A program made the translations under genes and the position numbers. From the NCBI GenBank assembly GCA_900550335.1, contig URRU01000044.1, positions 1 through 11,402 of the forward strand: a stretch of DNA of 11,402 bases, read 5' to 3'. The notes below the pieces were generated by a model. That model saw nothing but the letters and a program-made list of their open reading frames with translations. It did no database searches and was not told the origin of the DNA. Numbering within the stretch: position 1 is the first letter of the stretch; each line of letters opens with the position of its first letter. Source of the stretch: an uncultured Clostridium sp. (lineage in GTDB: Bacteria; Bacillota; Clostridia; Peptostreptococcales; Peptostreptococcaceae). Shown here in pieces: positions 1 to 5,619 of this stretch.

Positions 1-24
1 CAGAGGAAATAATTTATATTCAGA

Positions 25-40
25 AGTGGTAATAACCACT
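25..40. promoter_or_regulatory. Candidate operator A upstream of the PfkB kinase (TGGT-N4-ACCA)
   Basis: The sequence AGTGGTAATAACCACT is an inverted repeat with perfect 6-base arms around AATA. It matches 13 of 16 positions of a second site at 1138-1153 before agaS. The TGGT-N4-ACCA core resembles the core of GntR/HutC-family (NagR/DasR/YvoA-like) amino-sugar operators. A possible -10 (TATATT, 15-20) lies just upstream, which would put the site over the transcription start, but its -35 would fall outside the window. An alternative weak -35 (TTGAAA, 46-51) lies downstream. The regulator gene is not in the window. Confidence 0.5.
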
Positions 41-108
41 ATGTATTGAAACTTATTAAAAAAATTAAAATAAATAGGTAAAATAAAAAATTAAATAGGG
101 AGGTAGTC

Positions 109-1038
109 ATGATTACTACAATAACATTCAATGCATCTATAGATAGATTATATAGAGTAAGTGAAATAAATATAGGTGAAGTGCAGAGAGTAATCGAATC
201 TAATGCCACTGCTGGAGGAAAGGGAATAAACGTAACAAAAGTGTGTAAAATTCTTGGTGAAGATCCTATGGCGATTGGATTCTTAGGTGGATTTAATGGT
301 GCATTTATAAAAAATGAGCTAGACAAGAAAGAAATAAAAAATAGATTCACAAAAATAGATTCTGAAACTAGAAACTGCTTAAATATTATAGAAAATAATA
401 AAGTTAGTACTGAGTTTTTAGAAAAAGGGCCAGTTGTAGAAGCTAGTGATTTAGAAAGATTTGAAGAAGATTTAAATGCAGTTATAAAAGATACTAAGGT
501 TTTAGCAGCATCTGGAAGTTTTTGCCAGAATATGCCAGTTGAATACTACGAAAAAATAGGAAATATATGCAGAGAAAATGGAGTTAAGTTTGTACTAGAT
601 ACTTCTGGAAATGCGTTAAAGGCAGCTCTTAAATCTAAGCCTTATCTTATAAAACCTAACACAGATGAGATAAAACAGCTGCTAGATGTAAATGTAGAAT
701 CAAGAGAAGAAATAATAGAAGCTGGTAAAAAACTTTTAGAGTTAGGTGCAGAAAATGTATGTATATCTCTAGGAAAAAATGGAATGATATATCTAGATGG
801 TAAAAATGTTTATGATGTTAAAATTCCAAAAGTAGAGGCAGTAAATACTGTTGGCAGTGGAGATAGTACAATAGCAGGATTCAGTGTAGGTATACTTAGA
901 GGATATAGTCTAGAAGAAACTATAAAACTTGCAAATGCATGTGGTATAAGTAATGCTTTAAACGTAGACACAGGATTTGTTAAATTAGAAGAAGTTGAAA
1001 AGTACAAAAACTTAGTGGAAGTAACTAAAATAGCTTAA
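109..1038 (+). CDS. PfkB-family sugar-phosphate kinase (tagatose-6-phosphate / 1-phosphofructokinase type)
   Basis: Probable cytoplasmic ATP-dependent kinase that phosphorylates a ketohexose phosphate to the 1,6-bisphosphate. The 309-residue length is normal for LacC/FruK. The N-terminus has the family pattern TFNASID with substrate-binding Asp12, then the glycine-rich AGGKGINV segment (residues 35-42) typical of PfkB sugar kinases. The C-terminal signature TVGSGDS (residues 247-253) contains the expected catalytic base Asp252 and the anion hole; it reads GSGD rather than the commoner GAGD. GGGAGG at 98-103 lies 5 bases before the ATG. Next to an AgaS homologue and a class II ketose-bisphosphate aldolase, tagatose-6-phosphate is the likelier substrate, but LacC and FruK cannot be told apart with confidence from sequence. 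No clear terminator follows, so it may be co-transcribed with agaS. Confidence 0.9.
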   Translation: MITTITFNASIDRLYRVSEINIGEVQRVIESNATAGGKGINVTKVCKILGEDPMAIGFLGGFNGAFIKNELDKKEIKNRFTKIDSETRNCLNIIENNKVSTEFLEKGPVVEASDLERFEEDLNAVIKDTKVLAASGSFCQNMPVEYYEKIGNICRENGVKFVLDTSGNALKAALKSKPYLIKPNTDEIKQLLDVNVESREEIIEAGKKLLELGAENVCISLGKNGMIYLDGKNVYDVKIPKVEAVNTVGSGDSTIAGFSVGILRGYSLEETIKLANACGISNALNVDTGFVKLEEVEKYKNLVEVTKIA

Positions 1039-1098
1039 TTGAGACGATAAAAGAAGGTTATTTATATAATAAAAACGTATAAGGTTTAAAATTTTCTA

Positions 1099-1127
1099 TT
1101 GACAAAGAAAAACAAATAAATTATTCT
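1099..1127 (+). promoter_or_regulatory. Sigma-A type promoter for the agaS-aldolase unit
   Basis: A consensus -35 TTGACA (1099-1104) is followed after exactly 17 bases by TATTCT (1122-1127), a 4-of-6 match to the -10 box. Transcription would begin near 1134, leaving a leader of about 120 bases before the ATG at 1254. Operator-like site B begins about 10 bases downstream of the -10, so a repressor bound there would sit at the start of the transcript. This is the best housekeeping promoter seen in the window. Confidence 0.7.
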
Positions 1128-1133
1128 AAGAAT

Positions 1134-1203
1134 AGAAAGTGGTAGTTACCAGTTTAGACAAAATCGTTCGAAAGACGATTATATTTTTTACTTTCTTAAC
1201 TGG
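1134..1203 (+). promoter_or_regulatory. Structured agaS leader with terminator-like hairpin (possible attenuator)
   Basis: AATCGT (1162-1167) pairs with ACGATT (1175-1180), and a run of six T follows at 1184-1189, which resembles a weak intrinsic terminator in the untranslated leader. Two longer-range pairings flank it: AGAAAGT (1134-1140) with ACTTTCT (1190-1196), and CCAGTT (1149-1154) with AACTGG (1198-1203). Their order makes them cross, so they exclude each other or form a pseudoknot. No known riboswitch class or antiterminator-binding site was recognised. The stem has only two G-C pairs, so termination may be inefficient. Confidence 0.35.
1138..1153. promoter_or_regulatory. Candidate operator B at the agaS transcription start
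   Basis: AGTGGTAGTTACCAGT shares 13 of 16 bases with site A (25-40) and keeps the TGGT-N4-ACCA core. The inner arms TGGTA/TACCA are fully symmetric. It lies just downstream of the TTGACA-17-TATTCT promoter, where a repressor would block initiation or early elongation. The repeated motif before two genes of one pathway is the main support for a shared regulator. Confidence 0.5.
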
Positions 1204-1220
1204 TTATAACCTTATAACCA
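1201..1220. promoter_or_regulatory. 20-bp palindrome containing candidate operator C
   Basis: TGGTTATAA and TTATAACCA are perfect reverse complements separated by CC. Inside is the exact 10-base palindrome GGTTATAACC (1202-1211), which differs by one base from the GGTAATAACC core of site A. The octamer TTATAACC also occurs twice in tandem (1204-1211 and 1212-1219). The two-base spacer is too short for a comfortable RNA hairpin, so a DNA-binding role is more likely. It is centred about 61-65 bases downstream of site B and 34 bases before the agaS start codon. Confidence 0.4.
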
Positions 1221-1253
1221 AAATAAAGACCAAAAATAAAAAGGAGAAAAATA

Positions 1254-2423
1254 ATGTTTAAATTCGACGAACAGAAATTAAAAGATTTAGGTGCAATAAT
1301 AACAACAACAGAAATAAAACAGCAGCCAGAATTATGGGCTGAAGCTTACGAAATATACAAAGAAAACAAAGAAAACTTAGATAAATTCATATCTAACATA
1401 GGAGAAAAACACGGACAGTTTAGAGTAATATTTACTGGTGCTGGTACTTCTGCTTATGTAGGTAATTCAATAGTTCCTTACTTAAACAGAAAAAATGACC
1501 AGAAAAAAATGATAATAGAAGCTATAGCTACAACTGATATAGTTTCAAATCCTTACGACTATCTAAAAGAAGATATGCCAACTTTATTAGTATCATTTGC
1601 AAGAAGTGGTAACAGTCCAGAAAGTTTAGCAGCTCTTAACCTAGGAAAACAGGTAGTTAAAGATTTCTATCATTTAGCTATAACTTGTGCTCCAGAAGGT
1701 AAATTAGCACAGATGACTAAAAACGACGAACACAACTACTTATTATTAATGCCAGCAAGATCTAATGACCAGGGATTTGCTATGACTGGAAGTTTCTCTT
1801 GTATGATGTTATCTGCAATGCTTATATTCGATAACTTAAATGAAGACGAAGAAAGCTCATATGTAAGAACAATAGTTGAAATGGGAAGAAATGTAATAGA
1901 AAGAAAAGATGAAGTACATAAATATATAGAAGGTGATTTTGATAGAGTTGTTTACCTAGGTTCAGGTGGATTAGGTGCTTTAACTCAGGAAGCTCAGTTA
2001 AAATTACTTGAATTAACTGCAGGTAAAATAGCTACAGGATACGATTCTTCAATGGGATTCAGACACGGCCCAAAATCATTCATAAACGAAAACACTCTAG
2101 TATTTGTATTTGTTTCTAACAATGCATATACAAGACAGTACGATTTAGATGTACTTGAAGAAATAAATGCAGACCAGATAGCAAAATTAACTTGTGCTAT
2201 ATCTGTAGAAAATGAAGCAAACTTCTCTGGGGAAACATTCGGATTTGGAAAAGAATACGCTAATCTTCCAGATGCATACCTTGCATTCCCTTACATAATG
2301 TTTGCTCAGGCATTATCTCTATTTGTTTCAGTTAAAGTTGGAAATAAACCAGATACTCCATCTCCAACAGGAACAGTTAATAGAGTTGTTAAAGGTGTAA
2401 TAATACACGAATACGAAAAATAG
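1254..2423 (+). CDS. agaS: AgaS-type SIS-domain protein, probable galactosamine-6-phosphate deaminase/isomerase
   Basis: Cytoplasmic enzyme that in the characterised AgaS family converts galactosamine-6-phosphate to tagatose-6-phosphate with release of ammonia. Its 389 residues match the usual length of about 385. It has two SIS (sugar isomerase) domains, roughly residues 35-190 and 215-365. The first contains FTGAGTSAYVGNS and the phosphate-binding SFARSGNSPES. The second contains YLGSGGLGALTQEAQLKLLE and the FRHGPKSF segment with the catalytic-region His seen in AgaS and GlmS isomerase domains. AAGGAG at 1241-1246 lies 7 bases before the ATG. The aldolase follows after 44 bases. No deacetylase (AgaA/NagA) is present in the window, so growth on the N-acetylated sugar would need one elsewhere. 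All Gln codons I read here are CAG. Confidence 0.85.
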   Translation: MFKFDEQKLKDLGAIITTTEIKQQPELWAEAYEIYKENKENLDKFISNIGEKHGQFRVIFTGAGTSAYVGNSIVPYLNRKNDQKKMIIEAIATTDIVSNPYDYLKEDMPTLLVSFARSGNSPESLAALNLGKQVVKDFYHLAITCAPEGKLAQMTKNDEHNYLLLMPARSNDQGFAMTGSFSCMMLSAMLIFDNLNEDEESSYVRTIVEMGRNVIERKDEVHKYIEGDFDRVVYLGSGGLGALTQEAQLKLLELTAGKIATGYDSSMGFRHGPKSFINENTLVFVFVSNNAYTRQYDLDVLEEINADQIAKLTCAISVENEANFSGETFGFGKEYANLPDAYLAFPYIMFAQALSLFVSVKVGNKPDTPSPTGTVNRVVKGVIIHEYEK

Positions 2424-2453
2424 AAAATTTGATTGGATAGATTGAATAATTTG

Positions 2454-2460
2454 AAGGAGG
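2454..2460 (+). promoter_or_regulatory. Strong ribosome binding site for the aldolase
   Basis: AAGGAGG lies 7 bases upstream of the ATG at 2468 in a 44-base gap with no promoter or terminator. This supports co-transcription with agaS and strong independent translation of the aldolase. Confidence 0.7.
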
Positions 2461-2467
2461 TTTAGTT

Positions 2468-3319
2468 ATGGCATTAGTAACTACAAAAGAAATGCTTTTA
2501 AAAGCGCAGGAAGGTCATTACGCAGTAGGTGCGTTTAATGTTGAAAATATGGAAATGGTTATGGCTGTAATAGGAGCTGCAGAAGAATTAAATTCTCCAG
2601 TTATACTACAGACTACTCCATCTACAGTAAAATACGCAGGTTTAGATTATTATTTAGCAAATGTTAAGGTTGCAGCTGAAAAAGCTAGTGTACCAGTAGC
2701 AATGCACTTAGACCACGGTTCAAGCTTTGAACTAGCTATGCAGGCACTTAGAACTGGATATACTTCAATAATGATAGATGGTTCTCATGAATCATTTGAA
2801 GATAATATAGCTGTATCTAAAGCAGTTGCAGACGCTTGTAGACCATCAGATATACCAGTAGAAGCAGAATTAGGTAAAGTAGGCGGAAAAGAAGATGATT
2901 TAGATGGTGGAGAAGGAAATGCTCATACAGATCCACAGGAAGCTAAAGAATTCGTTGAAAGAACAGGAGTGTCTTCATTAGCTGTAGCAATAGGTACTGC
3001 TCATGGTATATACAAAGGTGAACCTAAAATAGATTTAGATAGATTATCAGAAATAAGAGAAGTTGTATCTGTTCCACTAGTACTTCACGGTGGTTCTGGT
3101 ATACCTGACGAAACAATAAAAGAAAGTATAAGAAGAGGTATAGCAAAAGTAAACTATGCAACTGAACTTAGAATAGCATTCAGTAATGGAGTTAAAAAAG
3201 TTTTAGCTGAAAACCCAGATGTAATAGATCCTAAAAAATATGGAGCAGCTGGACGTGACTCTGTTAAAGAATTTGTTAAAGGAAGAATGGAAGTTTGTGG
3301 CTCAATAAATAGAGCATAA
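2468..3319 (+). CDS. Class II ketose-bisphosphate aldolase (tagatose-1,6-bisphosphate aldolase, GatY/KbaY type)
   Basis: Zinc-dependent cytoplasmic aldolase that splits a ketohexose 1,6-bisphosphate into dihydroxyacetone phosphate and glyceraldehyde-3-phosphate. At 283 residues it matches GatY/KbaY and the short class II FBP aldolases. HLDHG (80-84) provides catalytic Asp82 and zinc ligand His83. The other ligands appear as His179 in GTAHGIYKG and His207 in LVLHGGSG, and NYATELR (229-235) fits the phosphate-binding loop. The C-terminal CGSINRA resembles the KbaY/GatY ending. The first half of the pathway is encoded immediately upstream, so tagatose-1,6-bisphosphate is favoured, although fructose-1,6-bisphosphate cannot be excluded and many members accept both. 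No partner subunit (GatZ/KbaZ) is present, as is normal for Gram-positive versions. A terminator-like hairpin follows 23 bases after the stop. Confidence 0.88.
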   Translation: MALVTTKEMLLKAQEGHYAVGAFNVENMEMVMAVIGAAEELNSPVILQTTPSTVKYAGLDYYLANVKVAAEKASVPVAMHLDHGSSFELAMQALRTGYTSIMIDGSHESFEDNIAVSKAVADACRPSDIPVEAELGKVGGKEDDLDGGEGNAHTDPQEAKEFVERTGVSSLAVAIGTAHGIYKGEPKIDLDRLSEIREVVSVPLVLHGGSGIPDETIKESIRRGIAKVNYATELRIAFSNGVKKVLAENPDVIDPKKYGAAGRDSVKEFVKGRMEVCGSINRA

Positions 3320-3342
3320 TTTGATAAACCAACCTTTTAAAG

Positions 3343-3379
3343 ACCCTAAATTCATACTATTTGTGTGTGGATTTAGGGT
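3343..3379 (+). terminator. Terminator-like hairpin after the Aga cassette
   Basis: ACCCTAAATTCATAC (3343-3357) pairs with GTGTGTGGATTTAGGGT (3363-3379), using 15 pairs with two G-T wobbles between 3343-3357 and 3365-3379 and a 7-base loop. The following TATTT is a poor U-tract, so termination may be partial. It lies between the aldolase stop and the promoter-like elements of the regulator gene. Confidence 0.6.
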
Positions 3380-3461
3380 ATTTAAGCAGATATACTATTT
3401 ATTTGCGTTTGTAAAAATAATGGGGCAATGTTTTCCTAGTTAAAGTGAAAAAAATATGTTT

Positions 3462-3488
3462 TTGTAAACTCTATGTTAAATGTATAAT
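3462..3488 (+). promoter_or_regulatory. Possible distal promoter of the PTS-peptidase operon
   Basis: TTGTAA (3462-3467) and a perfect TATAAT (3483-3488) are separated by 15 bases, shorter than ideal. Reading the -35 as TTTTGT (3460-3465) gives 17. A second TATAAT overlaps at 3488-3493. The transcript would carry a leader of more than 200 bases before the regulator. Confidence 0.35.
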
Positions 3489-3644
3489 ATAATAAGAGAA
3501 TAAAATAAATATACTCTTTTGTAAAAAATGTATATTTAATAAAGTTTACTAACAGTTTTAAATAATAAAACTTAATTTAATTTAGAATAACTTTAAATAT
3601 AATGAGATATAAATTTCAAGATATGTAATGAAAAAAATCGTCTT

Positions 3645-3671
3645 TTGTAAAGGATATGTTTTTAATATAAT
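3645..3671 (+). promoter_or_regulatory. Possible proximal promoter of the PTS-peptidase operon
   Basis: TTGTAA (3645-3650) and TATAAT (3666-3671) are again 15 bases apart. The block TTTTGTAAA-N4-ATGTT-N5-TATAAT is shared with the distal site at 3460-3488. The start of transcription would be near 3678, giving a short leader into the strong ribosome binding site at 3701-3711. The distance to the gene makes this the more plausible main promoter. Confidence 0.4.
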
Positions 3672-3700
3672 AACCTTAAAGACAAAGGACACAACTAATT

Positions 3701-3712
3701 AAGGGGGTGATC
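3701..3712 (+). promoter_or_regulatory. Near-perfect Shine-Dalgarno that sets the regulator start
   Basis: AAGGGGGTGATC differs by one base from the full anti-Shine-Dalgarno complement AAGGAGGTGATC. Seven bases separate the G-run (3703-3707) from the in-frame ATC at 3715, which is ideal spacing. No ATG, GTG or TTG occurs in this frame between the upstream stop (TAA, 3700-3702) and the ATG at 3832. Confidence 0.65.
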
Positions 3713-3714
3713 TT

Positions 3715-5616
3715 ATCAGACAACGTATTATTCTTGAAGAACTAATTAATAGCGATGGATACTTAAAATTAGATTATTTTGCAGAAAAATTAGGAGTTTC
3801 AACAAGAACCATAAGAAACGATATAAAGGATATGGAAAAAGATTATGAGCGTAACGGATTTTGTTTGGAATACAAAACAAGGTTAGGTTATATTCTTAAA
3901 ATAACAGATAAGAATAAGTTTGAAACTTACTTAGAAAAATTACCCGATTATATAGTTGAAAGTCCTGAACAAAGATTGGATTCAATTATAGTGGAATTAT
4001 TGCTAAAGGATGGATACAAAACAATTGAAAGCTTAAGTGATAAGTTTTTAGTGAGTACATCCCAGATAAAAAATGATTTGAAAAAGATAGATGATAGGCT
4101 GCTTAAATACGATTTGAGATTAGATAGAAAACCTCATTATGGATTAAAAGTAGAAGGTCCTATAGATTCAATTCAAAAATTAATCAGAGAGCTTTACGCA
4201 AAGAAAAATAGAAATTTTATGAAATATAAAATGACATATGTAAGTAAAGCAAAGATAGTAAATATAAAATCTACTATAAAAGATATTTTCAATGAACATT
4301 CACTAGAGGTAAATATAGCTGAGCTGGAAGAAATACTATCACAGTTAGTTATCTTATATATAAAGACAAGCTTAAGAAAAAGCTCTGATGTATATATGAT
4401 AGATAAAAAAGAAGATGATGAAGTATTAGAAGGCATATTAAGTGGAATATTCTATGAAAATAGATATTATTTTACCCCTCAGGAAAATGATTACCTAAAA
4501 AGACTTATAAGAGAAAAAACAAAAGATAAGAAAGCTGCTTCTCTTGCAATAGATAAAAGCAAGTTAGAGGAAGTTATATATGAGTACTTTAAAGAGGTTG
4601 ATAAAAGATATAAAACAAGCTTTTTAGATGATAAAGAGTTTTTAAAGCTTTTATACTTACATATAGCTGCTTTAATAGAAAGATCTAAAAACAACCAAAG
4701 TATCTCAAATCCATTTTCAGTGAAAATAAGTCAACAATACCCTACAGTTTTCAACTTAGCAATACAGTTATCAAAAAAAATAGAGCAGGAATATGATATA
4801 GAAATAGATCAGAATGAAATCGGATTTATAGCTACTCATATAGCGGTTCCTTTTGAAAAGAGAGAAAAAAACAACTTCGATAAGAAATACAGAATAGCAA
4901 TTGTTTGCTCATCTGGAGGAGGAAGTGCATTTTTAATAAAGCTTAGATTAGCTGAGATTTTTAGAAATGCAATAATAGAAAACTTCTCATTATTAGATGA
5001 AGAAGAGGTTATAGACTTTAAACCAGATTTAATTTTCTCAATAACAAAGCTAGGATTTAAAATCGACGCTCCAGTAATTTTAATAAATGAAATTTTAGAT
5101 GAGCTAGATAATATGAACATAAAAGAAAGTGTAATGTTTGTAGACCATATGCATAGTGCTAATAACCCTAAAGAATATATATTGAGTTTATTTAGCAAAA
5201 ATCATTTTAGATGCATAACAGAAAAAATGGATTACAAAGAAGTTCTTTATTCTATGGCACAGGATGTTGTAGATGATGGAGCTTGTTCCCCTACATTCCC
5301 AGATGATGTTTGGGAGAGGGAGTCTTGCCTAAGTACTATATATAAAAATGGAGTTGCAATACCTCATCCAATAGAGATGACAGGAAATAAAAACTTAATA
5401 TCTGTAGGTCTTGTGCAGGCAGATATTGAAAGCGAAGGAAAAACTCCAAAAGTAATATTTATGGTTTCTCTTAAAAAAGGAGATTTAGAACTACACAGAC
5501 AGATATCTAAATACCTAGATAGGGTAATGTCTAGTGAGGAAATAGTGGATATGCTAAATAAATCTCAGTCTTATGAAGAATTCATATATAAATTGAAAAT
5601 ATATATAGGAGGATAA
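3715..5616 (+). CDS. PRD-containing transcription regulator with EIIB- and EIIA-like domains (BglG/MtlR/LicR-type, DNA-binding)
   Basis: Probable PTS-controlled activator of the operon it heads. Numbered from the ATC at 3715 (633 residues), the domains are an N-terminal winged HTH (2-60, with LGVSTRTIRNDI), an Mga-type HTH (about 83-149), PRD1 (about 174-279), PRD2 (about 281-384), an EIIB-like domain (about 392-484, CSSGGGSA with Cys398) and a fructose-type EIIA domain (about 489-633, AIPHP with His551). PRD2 keeps both usual phospho-His, 316 (LYLHIAAL) and 375 (IATHIAVP). PRD1 has Leu where the first His is expected (LVILYIKTS) and no clear second His. The two HTHs imply DNA binding rather than BglG-type RNA antitermination. 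Starting at the ATG at 3832 would destroy the first HTH and leaves only one base after AAAGGA, so I extended to ATC. A lost or mutated start is the alternative. The last codons contain the ribosome binding site of the next gene. Confidence 0.85.
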   Translation: MRQRIILEELINSDGYLKLDYFAEKLGVSTRTIRNDIKDMEKDYERNGFCLEYKTRLGYILKITDKNKFETYLEKLPDYIVESPEQRLDSIIVELLLKDGYKTIESLSDKFLVSTSQIKNDLKKIDDRLLKYDLRLDRKPHYGLKVEGPIDSIQKLIRELYAKKNRNFMKYKMTYVSKAKIVNIKSTIKDIFNEHSLEVNIAELEEILSQLVILYIKTSLRKSSDVYMIDKKEDDEVLEGILSGIFYENRYYFTPQENDYLKRLIREKTKDKKAASLAIDKSKLEEVIYEYFKEVDKRYKTSFLDDKEFLKLLYLHIAALIERSKNNQSISNPFSVKISQQYPTVFNLAIQLSKKIEQEYDIEIDQNEIGFIATHIAVPFEKREKNNFDKKYRIAIVCSSGGGSAFLIKLRLAEIFRNAIIENFSLLDEEEVIDFKPDLIFSITKLGFKIDAPVILINEILDELDNMNIKESVMFVDHMHSANNPKEYILSLFSKNHFRCITEKMDYKEVLYSMAQDVVDDGACSPTFPDDVWERESCLSTIYKNGVAIPHPIEMTGNKNLISVGLVQADIESEGKTPKVIFMVSLKKGDLELHRQISKYLDRVMSSEEIVDMLNKSQSYEEFIYKLKIYIGG

Positions 5617-5619
5617 AAG

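Larger units (their letters stand above)
3380..3714. other. Intergenic regulatory region before the PRD regulator, no gene
   Basis: No reading frame with a credible ribosome binding site was found here. The stretch is very AT-rich and contains four copies of TTTGTAAA (3408, 3461, 3518 and 3644), two of them followed at the same spacing by TATAAT. It also has a perfect inverted repeat, AGTTTTA (3554-3560) with TAAAACT (3566-3572). The spacing and repetition suggest promoter and operator sites for the downstream regulator and operon, but none is proven. Confidence 0.5.

Noticed and set aside
39..350. Minus-strand open frame overlapping the kinase
   Set aside because: Composition is low-complexity Phe/Ile/Ser, it overlaps a clear PfkB gene and it has no ribosome binding site. 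The other minus-strand frames (for example 4836-5198, 7810-8283, 8332-8730) are shadows for the same reasons.
1039..1070. Promoter from TTGAGA (1039) and TATAAT (1065)
   Set aside because: The 20-base spacer is too long, and a much better promoter with 17-base spacing lies just downstream.
1159..1176. CcpA catabolite-repression (cre) site around the CG dinucleotides of the leader, and similarly around 3400-3415
   Set aside because: Flanking bases do not fit TGNAANCGNTNNCA in either orientation.
1134..1203. BglG/LicT-type RNA antiterminator site in the agaS leader
   Set aside because: I could not match the conserved RAT sequence, and the regulator in the window has two DNA-binding HTH domains instead of a CAT RNA-binding domain.
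3408..3671. Sigma-54 promoter for a LevR-like PRD activator
   Set aside because: No TGGCAC-N5-TTGCA-type -24/-12 element was found, and the regulator lacks the sigma-54-interacting AAA+ domain.
3832..5616. Starting the PRD regulator at the first ATG (3832)
   Set aside because: It would remove the first HTH, whose coding sequence is intact upstream, and the AAAGGA before it leaves only a 1-base spacer. The strong Shine-Dalgarno at 3701-3711 points to a start near 3715.
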